Positions 7,767 to 14,785 of a DNA stretch of 20,424 nucleotides are shown here, piece after piece. A program made the position numbers and the translations under genes. The DNA comes from Planctomycetaceae bacterium (GTDB lineage: Bacteria; Planctomycetota; Planctomycetia; Pirellulales; Thermoguttaceae): contig JAITST010000296.1 of NCBI GenBank assembly GCA_031287585.1, forward strand, positions 1-20,424. Direction: 5' to 3'. The notes below the pieces were generated by a model that made no database searches, was not told where the DNA came from, and saw only the letters and a list, made by a program, of their open reading frames with translations. Numbering within the stretch: the first letter of the stretch is position 1; each line of letters begins with the position of its first letter.

Positions 7767-8834
7767 TCAAACACAGTCAAACACAATCATCTTACGTTCG
7801 TCGTTTGTTAATACGTGTCTCGGTCTTCGTCTTGGTATTGTTTCGTTTGGTTTTAGTGATACATTTTCGTTACAACTTTTGCAGACTGTTCCCAGACGTA
7901 GTATTGCTATTCCTTCGATTGTTCGGATTACTGGCGCGTTGGCAAATGCACCGTTGCCGTTGTAATTGCCGATTTGTTTTCCTATTTCTCCGCAACTTTT
8001 GTAATCGCCGTCGTCTGTTATCAAGTCTGGTACCGACCAAAGTTTACCGCCTACTTGTGCTTTGAGTACCATCGTGTTTGGGCTTGTGTTAAACGCACGC
8101 AGGCGGCAATCAATTTGACGATGCGTATCGCTTGCCCAGTTTATTACCGACTCGATGCACGCGTTTTTTTGTGTCGCGGGCATTATCAGTTCGTCGGTTT
8201 GCGGTTCGCCGACTATTGAGATGTTATGTGCCAGTTTGTCGATGATGTCAATTAACGGCGGAAAACACGCACGCATTACTATCTCGTAAACATCCATCGG
8301 CGTTATATCTTCGGGCAGTACGACGCTGTTACCACGTGCGATGATTGTACCGCAATCGAAATATTCTTCGGGATAGTGAATCGTCCCGCACGTATTGCGG
8401 TAATCTTTGAGGACGTGAAACCGTTCGACTTCGTATCCCGCAAACAACGGCAGCGGCGACGGATGTATGTTGAGGAACTTGAACTTCGGAAGTTGATGCA
8501 ACTCTTTCGGAATCCAATTCGCGTAGAACGACACGCCGCAATCGGGTGCGAGTTGCTTCAATGTTTCGAGCCAGTTGGTGTAGTCGTGATTCGGTTGCGA
8601 AATTGCTTCGCGAATTTTTGACGGCGAACCGATGAGCGACGTGTGAAGCGGTATTGGTATAAAATTACGTGAACGAGCAGCGTCGAAAATCGGGTCGCCG
8701 TTCTCCGCGATAACAGCACAAACTGAATGCCTCGAAGCGTTGATAGCGTCAATCATTTCAAGAGCGACATCAGCCGCGTCCGCAAAGATACGGCTAGAAC
8801 CTGTATAAACGATAACACGAAGTTCACCAGACAT
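7767..8834 (-). CDS. Formyltransferase-family protein (Fmt-like N- and C-terminal domains), substrate unknown
   Basis: From ATG 8834 the protein has 355 residues; a TTG two codons earlier is less likely. Residues 1-200 fit the formyltetrahydrofolate-dependent formyltransferase fold, with the catalytic triad visible as Asn122 and His124 in FLNIHPSPLP and Asp160 in EYFDCGTII. A C-terminal region with NWASDTHRQIDCRLRAFN resembles the Fmt C-terminal (OB-like) domain. True methionyl-tRNA formyltransferases are nearer 310 residues and have a Ser-Leu-Leu-Pro loop after the His; here it is Ser-Pro-Leu-Pro-Leu-Phe-Ala-Gly. I therefore infer a paralogue acting on another amine, such as an amino sugar, instead of the initiator tRNA enzyme. 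There is no signal peptide, so it is cytoplasmic. The upstream secreted-protein gene ends 34 bp before it on the same strand. Confidence 0.75.
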   Translation of the reverse strand: MSGELRVIVYTGSSRIFADAADVALEMIDAINASRHSVCAVIAENGDPIFDAARSRNFIPIPLHTSLIGSPSKIREAISQPNHDYTNWLETLKQLAPDCGVSFYANWIPKELHQLPKFKFLNIHPSPLPLFAGYEVERFHVLKDYRNTCGTIHYPEEYFDCGTIIARGNSVVLPEDITPMDVYEIVMRACFPPLIDIIDKLAHNISIVGEPQTDELIMPATQKNACIESVINWASDTHRQIDCRLRAFNTSPNTMVLKAQVGGKLWSVPDLITDDGDYKSCGEIGKQIGNYNGNGAFANAPVIRTIEGIAILRLGTVCKSCNENVSLKPNETIPRRRPRHVLTNDERKMIVFDCV

Positions 8835-8868
8835 AAACAAGATGACGATGAGATTGTTTGATGGTGTT

Positions 8869-9819
8869 TTAGTCCGGTGTTGTTACTGGTATCCAGCGTT
8901 GACGGCGACTGCCTCTGATTGGGGCGTACTCTATGTCTTCCTGATACGCTTCGTATTTAACTACGCTCGCTACCGTTTGGCTTGTGACTTTACCTTTCGT
9001 GTCGTTTTCAGTCGAGACACTGCTCGTCATTCCGCCGGGTACGTGGCGGCTGCACGCTGTTGTGATAGTTGTTGTCAACTCGCCGTTTTTGCGGACTGTT
9101 CGCAACGTGTAAGTGTCTTGCTTGTGACGACGATACGGTTGCAGTGCTGACGTTTCTGTCACCGATGTCACTGTACTGCTCATTATTTTGTCGGTTTCAG
9201 ATTCGGCTGATAACGCCTTTTTCACGGTCTCGATTCGCAAAACGAACGGATAGACTGACGACGAATACCAGACTGTTGTCGTCTGCTTCAAGTCGGCGGC
9301 GTTCTGCTCGTATTGACGAACCGAACACGGTATTTTGACTTGACCAATTGTACAGAACGCGTTTTTGAGGTTTTTGACTGTTTGACCTGTTGTGACTTGC
9401 TGCTGGTAGAAGTCGAACTCCGTGACTTGCGGGGTGGCATCAAAACGTTTTGAACCGAGTTCGATTGAACGGACATATTGAAGTTTGATAGTGTCGTTGC
9501 CAACGGAGTGTAAAAGAGTTTTCGTTTCCGACGTGTTCCGTAATGTATTGTCCTGCTGAAATGTTGTGGTTGTGGTACGAACTTTGGTGTAAGAACCGGG
9601 TAGAAACGCTCCCCACGGATGTTCGCTCGCGTCGAGCGTATCAATGCCAGCGTTATTGTTGCCGGTCGTTGTAACGTTATCAACGGCTGACGCAACACCA
9701 GACGGAACCGATTTCGCAGGCGATTCCGGTTTGAGCGGCTGGGCAAGTGAGTTTGCACTTGCGAACAAAAGCACCGTAAAAACGGTACAAAACCCAAGAC
9801 AAAAATTTTGCATACACAT
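8869..9819 (-). CDS. Secreted Thr-rich protein of unknown function
   Basis: The product has 316 residues. A hydrophobic signal peptide ends around ANSLA-Q (26/27). A second ATG two codons downstream is an alternative start. The mature protein starts with a low-complexity linker (about 27-65, NVTTTGNNN) and continues into a beta-rich region with many Thr and Val residues, for example TKVRTTTTTFQQDN and TVTSVTETSALQ. Two Cys (CTIGQVKIPC) could form a disulfide. I do not recognise a family. It resembles the DUF6263-like protein at 10488-11348 in style (extended strands, conserved Tyr/Gln turns), but I could not align the two. The formyltransferase follows after 34 bp. Confidence 0.7.
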   Translation of the reverse strand: MCMQNFCLGFCTVFTVLLFASANSLAQPLKPESPAKSVPSGVASAVDNVTTTGNNNAGIDTLDASEHPWGAFLPGSYTKVRTTTTTFQQDNTLRNTSETKTLLHSVGNDTIKLQYVRSIELGSKRFDATPQVTEFDFYQQQVTTGQTVKNLKNAFCTIGQVKIPCSVRQYEQNAADLKQTTTVWYSSSVYPFVLRIETVKKALSAESETDKIMSSTVTSVTETSALQPYRRHKQDTYTLRTVRKNGELTTTITTACSRHVPGGMTSSVSTENDTKGKVTSQTVASVVKYEAYQEDIEYAPIRGSRRQRWIPVTTPD

Positions 9820-9879
9820 AGTATATTACAAAATTGTTTTTTTCAAAGGGCTGAAACGTGATTATGCAGAACTTTTTTC

Positions 9880-9932
9880 AAGAGTATAAGGTACCGCCGC
9901 ATAACAGCATAAACAACTCTTATAATGCGGCG
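9880..9932. other. Interleaved stems, possible pseudoknot or switch in a leader
   Basis: AAGAGT (9880-9885) can pair with ACTCTT (9916-9921), and CGCCGCAT (9895-9902) can pair with ATGCGGCG (9925-9932). The order a-b-a'-b' gives either an H-type pseudoknot or two competing hairpins. It lies between the stop of the lipoprotein gene (9949) and the start of the secreted-protein gene (9819), both on the minus strand, so it could be a 3' end or a 5' leader structure. Confidence 0.4.
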
Positions 9933-9948
9933 TGAAAATCGTTATAAT

Positions 9949-10293
9949 CTAGTCCATATTATTATAAATTTCTTTCGCGCGGCTACTCATCATAAACGTT
10001 GAAGTATTGTCGGAAGTTTTTTTGTTTTGCGTTTGTTCTGCTTTGTCGCCTTTGTTATGATTTGTCTGCCGCACACCAGATGCAAACTCGCTCATCGAAT
10101 CGCCTTCTTCCTTCGGCTTGACTTTCTGAACTGGCGGCAAGTCGGCTCGAATGTCTTCCTCGATTGTCGGTTCTTTTTTCTTCATAAACGGAAACCCGTT
10201 ACTGGTCGTGCGGCAACCGGACGTAAACGCAAACAGAATTGCGACTGCCGAAAAAATGTGTAAAAAATACCGTAAACCGGATAGACGTGACAT
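9949..10293 (-). CDS. Small lipoprotein of unknown function
   Basis: The product has 114 residues. The signal peptide ends in FTSGC, placing the lipidated Cys at residue 27. The mature part is short, hydrophilic and probably unfolded: a basic stretch (MKKKEP), an acidic one (IEEDIRADLPP), then Lys/Gln/Asn-rich sequence ending SSRAKEIYNNMD. No domain is recognised. The intrinsic terminator at 10321-10349 separates it from the upstream gene, so it probably has its own promoter, though I could not identify one with confidence. Confidence 0.7.
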   Translation of the reverse strand: MSRLSGLRYFLHIFSAVAILFAFTSGCRTTSNGFPFMKKKEPTIEEDIRADLPPVQKVKPKEEGDSMSEFASGVRQTNHNKGDKAEQTQNKKTSDNTSTFMMSSRAKEIYNNMD

Positions 10294-10320
10294 AATGGCT
10301 ATATGTTTTAACTGATGCTC

Positions 10321-10349
10321 AAAAAAACAATTCCGCCAACAACGCGGAA
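10321..10349 (-). terminator. Intrinsic terminator on the minus strand
   Basis: Read on the minus strand: TTCCGC (10349-10344), loop GTTGTTG, GCGGAA (10336-10331), then TTGTTTTTTT (10330-10321). The stem plus U-rich tail is classical. It would stop transcription arriving from the gene at 10488-11348, whose stop codon is about 140 nt upstream. Confidence 0.7.
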
Positions 10350-10487
10350 GTACGGTAAAGTTTATCGTCTGGACGTATGAATGGCGTTAAAACATTTGAT
10401 ATAATCGGTACAATTGAAAAATTTATAACATTTGAAAAATAATTTACAAACAATAAACAAACTAGGTAGTGTAGATTTTGCCTGTTA

Positions 10488-11348
10488 TTATTTTTTTCTC
10501 TGCTCTGTCAATTTTGTTAGGTGGTGTACTTTGCTGCCAGTGCCCTTGAAATTGTGGACTGCACGGTCTATTATTGTTTCTTGTTGTATTGTTTGACCTT
10601 TGTCTATGTCGAATTTTAGTGTGCCGGTTGGGTAACTGTTTATTAGTTTCAGTTCCATTTCGGGGTCACTTATCGGGGTTAGGACTTGTGTTTCAAAACC
10701 GATTGTTGCTACTCCGGTTTGTACTTCTTTCAGGGTGAAACGTTGTCTCGCGGATATTTTTTTTACCGTGCCGTTTTTTTGCGGCACTTCGATTGGACAC
10801 GGAAATATCCAACTGTCGCCCTTCGCTACCGGCTCTTTCGGTAACGGAATTGCTATCTTATTTTCCTCCGCACTCGCGTCATACGGGCGAAGTTGAAGTT
10901 TTTTTACTGTCTCACCAAACTGGTTGATTGAGATTCTCGCCAACGGTACACCGATTGAATTCGCGATTCGCCCGAATGTCGGCGGCACCAATTTGTCGGT
11001 CTTACTGTTGTACGATACGTCATCTCTATCACTCTGTTTTTGCGACATATCAACATCGCTTACCTGATAAACAAACGTTGCCGTGCCGTCTGGTTTTACT
11101 TCTTCTACCGTCCACGTTTTTGTCGAACGGCTGATAGTTTCAGAAACTACTTCTACACCGCTTATTATCGTTTGAACCCGCATAGTTTGCTGCACGTCCC
11201 ACTGCATTACGCTGCCTTTTTGGAAATGGTAACGCAGCAAATGTTTTTCGTTGCTACCGTTGGCTTTCGCTTCGAGTGTCGAGAGCGGTTCGGCTGCGGT
11301 GGTGATTGCCGCGGCGAGCGATAGCAGTATAACAGCAATGGTTCGCAT
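10488..11348 (-). CDS. Secreted DUF6263-like protein
   Basis: The product has 286 residues with a signal peptide (about 1-19, ending ITTAAEP). The mature protein begins with a pattern I associate with DUF6263, a family of secreted beta-rich planctomycete and bacteroidete proteins: LLRYHFQKGSVMQWDVQQTMRV in parts, then WTVEEVKPDGTATFVYQV and, after the midpoint, ISINQFGETVKKL and PLPKEPVAKGDSW. The length is normal for the family. Its molecular role is unknown. The gene ends well before a minus-strand intrinsic terminator, and the upstream gene stops 149 bp before its start, so it may be the last gene of an operon or a separate unit. Confidence 0.7.
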   Translation of the reverse strand: MRTIAVILLSLAAAITTAAEPLSTLEAKANGSNEKHLLRYHFQKGSVMQWDVQQTMRVQTIISGVEVVSETISRSTKTWTVEEVKPDGTATFVYQVSDVDMSQKQSDRDDVSYNSKTDKLVPPTFGRIANSIGVPLARISINQFGETVKKLQLRPYDASAEENKIAIPLPKEPVAKGDSWIFPCPIEVPQKNGTVKKISARQRFTLKEVQTGVATIGFETQVLTPISDPEMELKLINSYPTGTLKFDIDKGQTIQQETIIDRAVHNFKGTGSKVHHLTKLTEQRKK

Positions 11349-11407
11349 AGTGATTTTATTTGTTAAGTGTTTATTACGGAAATGATGATACGTTTCCTGC
11401 CGGAATC

Positions 11408-11432
11408 GGTATGTTCAAAAACGGAACATACC
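11408..11432. terminator. Strong 9-bp hairpin between two minus-strand genes
   Basis: GGTATGTTC (11408-11416) pairs perfectly with GAACATACC (11424-11432) over a 7-nt loop. It lies about 65 nt after the stop of the 11498-12601 gene and about 60 nt before the start at 11348. No T-run follows, so it may be an RNA-stability hairpin, a weak terminator or an operator. A smaller hairpin, GTTTGT-TTAT-ACAAAC, sits at 11477-11492 next to the stop codon. Confidence 0.4.
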
Positions 11433-11497
11433 ATCACCCCGTTGAGCGTTGGAATTACACACGTGTTCATTTTGGGGTTTGTTTATACAAACTAACC

Positions 11498-12601
11498 TCA
11501 CTTTTGCGGCGCGGGCGTACTTGCATCGTCAGGGCTGGATGCCATTTCACGGAAGTAGGATTCTATTATCGCTCTGTAATGCGACGGAAATTCCCGTTCC
11601 ATTCTTAACAGTGCTTCTTCACGTTCCTTCGGCGGCAAATCGCCCCAGCCCGCTGTGTCGCCGATGTCTTTATCCGCTACGTCACCGGGTCCCTTTTGAC
11701 GCAAGACGCGGCTATCTTTTGCCGGATTGTTTGACTGTTGTCCCTGTTCGCCCTCGCCTTGTTGTTCGCTAAGTTGTTTTTCCAATTTTTCGATAGACTT
11801 GTCTAACGCTTCCAAAATTCCTTTTTCTACGTCTTGTGTTTTCTCGCCGGTCTTACCCTTTTCCAACCGGCGATGAGCATCGTTCATACTTCTCGAAATT
11901 GACTGCAAGTCGTTTTCCTTCTCACTCTGCTTAATGTCTTCCTTCAAGAGTTTCGCAATTTCCACAAAACGCCGCGGTGTTGTTTTGTCGGATTCCGCTA
12001 ACTTTTCAAAATCGTCAATTGCTTGTTTCGACTCCGCGACTTTACGAATCTGGTGATACGCAATCGCCGCCGTCAGCCGCAACGCCGCCGCGTCAACGGT
12101 GTTCTCGGCAGTGAACTCGGCAAGCAGTGTTTCCGCTTCGTCGAACATCCGCACCCGTACCAACGCTTCCAACAACGCAAGACGTAACGTACCGTAGAGG
12201 AACGTCTGCTTGTCGATACTTGCCGGAACTTGTGGGAGTTTGATTTCGACACCGAAAGGACGCGGCTGCCAATCGACAGAATTACATGCATCACGATACG
12301 CCGCCGCTTCAGGTGAGAGAATGTACAACGATTGCAATACCGCGTCATTGAGTTTCGATGTCGTGAGAGTTGTCGCGTCTTCGGTTGTCCAGAATTTTTC
12401 GACCTCAGGCGTGACCGTTACACTCTGTGACTTCGCCCACGTGTCAAATTGTTTCCGCACTTCGTCAGCCGACGGCGTTTTCCAGTCTATTGCGACAGGT
12501 TTCGCTACGTCAGACGATTCGGACGGTGCAGTGTCGTCCGCAATTGCGGGCGTGCGGAACGTTACCACGATTACGATAAGAAAAAATGCGAGACGTTTCA
12601 T
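11498..12601 (-). CDS. Secreted TPR-like / coiled-coil protein of unknown function
   Basis: The product has 367 residues. A strong ribosome site (AAAGGAG read on the minus strand, 5 nt before ATG 12601) supports the start. The signal peptide ends near PAIA-DD (21/22). Residues about 135-205 form helical pairs like TPR repeats (LALLEALVRVRMFDEAETLL, TAAIAYHQIRKVAESKQAI). Residues 213-290 are charged and helical, ending in a Glu/Gln/Gly-rich linker. The C-terminus carries the block GPGDVADKDIGD..GWGDLPPKEREEALLRMEREFPSHYRAIIESYF (304-350, in parts). I have an impression of similar endings in other planctomycete secreted proteins but know no function. The upstream lipoprotein gene stops 11 nt before it, so the two are co-transcribed. 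Confidence 0.75.
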   Translation of the reverse strand: MKRLAFFLIVIVVTFRTPAIADDTAPSESSDVAKPVAIDWKTPSADEVRKQFDTWAKSQSVTVTPEVEKFWTTEDATTLTTSKLNDAVLQSLYILSPEAAAYRDACNSVDWQPRPFGVEIKLPQVPASIDKQTFLYGTLRLALLEALVRVRMFDEAETLLAEFTAENTVDAAALRLTAAIAYHQIRKVAESKQAIDDFEKLAESDKTTPRRFVEIAKLLKEDIKQSEKENDLQSISRSMNDAHRRLEKGKTGEKTQDVEKGILEALDKSIEKLEKQLSEQQGEGEQGQQSNNPAKDSRVLRQKGPGDVADKDIGDTAGWGDLPPKEREEALLRMEREFPSHYRAIIESYFREMASSPDDASTPAPQK

Positions 12602-12612
12602 TGGTTCTCCTT

Positions 12613-12819
12613 TCAGTTCAAAAACGGGTCGTTACTGAAGTCAACGTTTAGGTCAACATCAACTGGCGGCTTGTAATTTTTTCCCGCGTCATCGTTTTGC
12701 GGTAACGCTTTCAGTATCGTACCATACGATTCTACTGAACGTTCCGATTTGTCACAACCGCAGAACGATGTTAGTGTTGCGCAGGCACAAATTGTAAATA
12801 GTGTTATTAGTCGTTTCAT
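12613..12819 (-). CDS. Small lipoprotein, first gene of the 12819-11498 pair
   Basis: The product has 68 residues. A signal peptide with SFCGC gives a lipidated Cys at residue 22 (TLTSFCGC-DKS). The mature peptide is only about 46 residues, acidic and Asp-rich at its end (VDVDLNVDFSNDPFLN). The next gene's ribosome site overlaps its stop codon, which points to translational coupling with the TPR-like secreted protein and perhaps a physical partnership at the membrane. No family is recognised. Confidence 0.7.
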   Translation of the reverse strand: MKRLITLFTICACATLTSFCGCDKSERSVESYGTILKALPQNDDAGKNYKPPVDVDLNVDFSNDPFLN

Positions 12820-13192
12820 AGTAATTGTTAGTTGCAGGTTGTTATACTGGACATGGTTGAAAATTGCAGATACGTGTTTCTACTTCCTTGCCCAGTAGGG
12901 GTAAATGTATTATCACAAGTATTTTACTGTATTTTTCCAAAATTTACAAGTTTTATCGAAAGAGTTGTCAAATTAAATGTGTTTCAACGCCAAAAGGTGA
13001 TATGTCATTTAATTCAAACATACCGAAAACACCTGAATTTATGTATATTTATCATCGTGAATTTGGGGAAAGTGCAGGTATTAGTACAGTCCAGAATTTG
13101 TGGTACGGACTGCATCGTAACGTTTTGTGCCGCATAGTCATACACGTTAACGATATGAATTAACGCTTAGTATCCGCCAAACAATAACTCAC
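12820..13192. other. AT-rich intergenic region, no supported gene
   Basis: This lies between the small lipoprotein start and the end of the transposase remnant. Two overlapping plus-strand frames (from 12832 and 12864) are rich in Cys and Phe, lack ribosome sites and look accidental. The only structure noted is CAGTCC (13087-13092) pairing with GGACTG (13107-13112). The promoter for the lipoprotein operon should be near 12830-12870, but I see only a TATAAC-like -10 and a poor -35. Confidence 0.5.
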
Positions 13193-13820
13193 TCACTTTA
13201 TATTTTTAGTTTTTGCTTTTATGGTGTAGTTCCATTCACCGTGAAACGCGTCCGGTTCCAAGTTGACTTGTGCGAATTCTTTATCGGCGACTTTGATTTT
13301 TTTCGGATAAACATTCCTGTCTTCGACACAACGTACCGTCAAGTCGGTCTCCGTTTTTGTATTCGCAATCAAGTTCACCACCGTCGCCATATCCACCAAC
13401 GGACGACCACGCCAATTCTTACTGATGTACGAAAACAACCGACGTTCAATCTTTTTCCACTTACTCGTTCCCGGTGGAAAATGACAGACCGTAATGTCAA
13501 TCGAAAACTCGTCCGCCAACTTTTGCTTGACCAAAGAAGCGGCTTCATCGGATCGCCCATCGTTGTCGATTCGACGAAAAATTTGAGAGCAGATAAGAGA
13601 GTTTTATCTTTGGAAGAGTTCTTCTTTCTGCCGTCGCCGGGTTTGCGGCAACGATCCCCAACAACTGATTCAATACTTTGTAATTCTTGGATACCGTTAC
13701 GAATAGATTACCGATGAATACCGGTGCCATCGTGAACGGCAGAGATTCCACCTCAACCGGGTTCGTGAGCTTCGGCTGCCGTCCAAAAACATTTTGTCCG
13801 CTCGTCAAAGAGCGGTGCTC
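13193..13820 (-). pseudogene. ISAzo13-type transposase remnant with internal deletion
   Basis: The C-terminal part (13534-13193) reads KLADEFSIDITVCHFPPGTSKWKKIERRLFSYI, then NWRGRPLVDMATVVNLI and HGEWNYTI, the standard end of ISAzo13-family transposases. The N-terminal part lies in a different frame (about 13820-13531): AAEAH, GGISAVHDGTGIHR, SIRNGIQELQS, GDGRKK and VESTTMGDPMKPLLW. It contains two in-frame stops (TGA 13755-13753, TAA 13710-13708). At about 13533 the two parts meet with a frame change, and roughly 200 residues that carry the catalytic core in family members, as I remember them, are absent. Terminal inverted repeats were not identified. It is clearly inactive. Confidence 0.8.
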
Positions 13821-13984
13821 TTGTCCATGCCGGCGTTGTAGCATATTACCAATTTGCAAACAAGACCAGTTTTTGGACGATTTATTGTTTTACGGAATGC
13901 TAAAATCTAAAATAACTGTACTCTTCGTGTCTTCGTGGTTAATTATTGCAATGTCCGCGAACGGTTACAATATTTTTACACACC

Positions 13985-14009
13985 CCGCCTATCTTTTTTT
14001 ATCAGGCGG
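13985..14009 (-). terminator. Possible hairpin at the stop codon of the cupin gene
   Basis: CCGCCT (13985-13990) pairs with AGGCGG (14004-14009) around an A/T-only loop that includes the cupin stop codon (13991-13989 region). No T-run follows on the minus strand, so the terminator role is weakly supported. Confidence 0.25.
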
Positions 14010-14651
14010 TGAGTTGTCTTTTCGCGGGACGATTGCTGTGGCTGTTGGTCCGTAGCCGGTGGATTGGATTACTACTGTTGTTCCGGGTTTTGCCCAGCCG
14101 TAGTGTGGGATGTTAGATGGTTCAGTGAAGAAACTGCCCGGTTGTAGTTCAAACACATTTTCTTCGTCAATTTCTTCGCCGTAGCCGAAGCAGTAAACCC
14201 CTTCCAACACTACGCTCATTCTTGTATCAGGATGAACGTGCGGCAGCGGGATTATGCCGGACGGGATTTTTATTCTTAACGCATACGGTCCCGGCATTTT
14301 GGGGTCGCCGCAGATTGTTTTCGTTTGCGGGATGTTCGCCGGAACACCCGGTCTTTGCGGGAACGTTAGTTTTTCTTTTGTTAGTATAGTCGGCGGCGTG
14401 ACCGGAATCGAGTCCGGTAATTCAGTGACCGGACTAATCGGTACGGCGGGCGGACGCTGTACCGGCGTTGCCGATGACGGCGAAGTACGCGGCATTTGCG
14501 GCGGCTGCGGTTGTTGCGGCATTAACGTTCGCGCCGGCGGTGTTGCCGGTTCACGCGGCGGCGTGTACGGACGGCGTTGTCCCGTTGTTGCGATTAGCAG
14601 CACAAGTAATGTTATGAACAAAAATAAACCGCGTATTGAACGTATTGACAT
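13989..14651 (-). CDS. Secreted or membrane-tethered cupin-domain protein with Pro-rich linker
   Basis: The product has 220 residues: an N-terminal hydrophobic segment (8-23; signal peptide or anchor), a long Pro-rich linker (28-88, with PPREPATPPA and PQQPQPPQMP), and a single cupin barrel (about 105-210). Cupin motif 1 is visible as PHVHPDTRMSVVLEG with His138 and His140 as likely metal ligands. Motif 2 is PGSFFTEPSNIPHYGW with His183. The usual motif-1 Glu/Gln ligand is not obvious; Thr143-Arg144 stand near its place. A metal-binding sensor, isomerase or dioxygenase role outside the cytoplasm is possible. The gene diverges from the glycoside hydrolase at 14786, so the two may share regulation. 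Confidence 0.75.
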   Translation of the reverse strand: MSIRSIRGLFLFITLLVLLIATTGQRRPYTPPREPATPPARTLMPQQPQPPQMPRTSPSSATPVQRPPAVPISPVTELPDSIPVTPPTILTKEKLTFPQRPGVPANIPQTKTICGDPKMPGPYALRIKIPSGIIPLPHVHPDTRMSVVLEGVYCFGYGEEIDEENVFELQPGSFFTEPSNIPHYGWAKPGTTVVIQSTGYGPTATAIVPRKDNSPPDKKR

Positions 14652-14685
14652 TATTGGTTGTATCCTTGAAAATGGTGTGTAAATG

Positions 14686-14743
14686 AAGTGCGGAGTTTAT
14701 CTGACGTTGTGAAAAAATCAGACAATTTCTATACTCCGCACTT
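14686..14743. promoter_or_regulatory. Nested inverted repeat in the divergent cupin / glycoside hydrolase promoter region
   Basis: AAGTGCGGAGT (14686-14696) is the exact reverse complement of ACTCCGCACTT (14733-14743). Inside it, TCTGA (14700-14704) pairs with TCAGA (14718-14722). The whole structure lies in the 134-bp gap between two divergent start codons (14651 and 14786). It could be a pair of operator half-sites or a hairpin in a leader. No -35/-10 pair is clear enough to name. Confidence 0.55.
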
Positions 14744-14785
14744 TCACATAACTATAACCAAACCATAACCCAAACACAATACATT

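Noticed and set aside
12832..13163. Two overlapping plus-strand frames of about 100 residues
   Set aside because: AT-rich, Cys/Phe-rich products with no ribosome sites or domains; they overlap each other in different frames.
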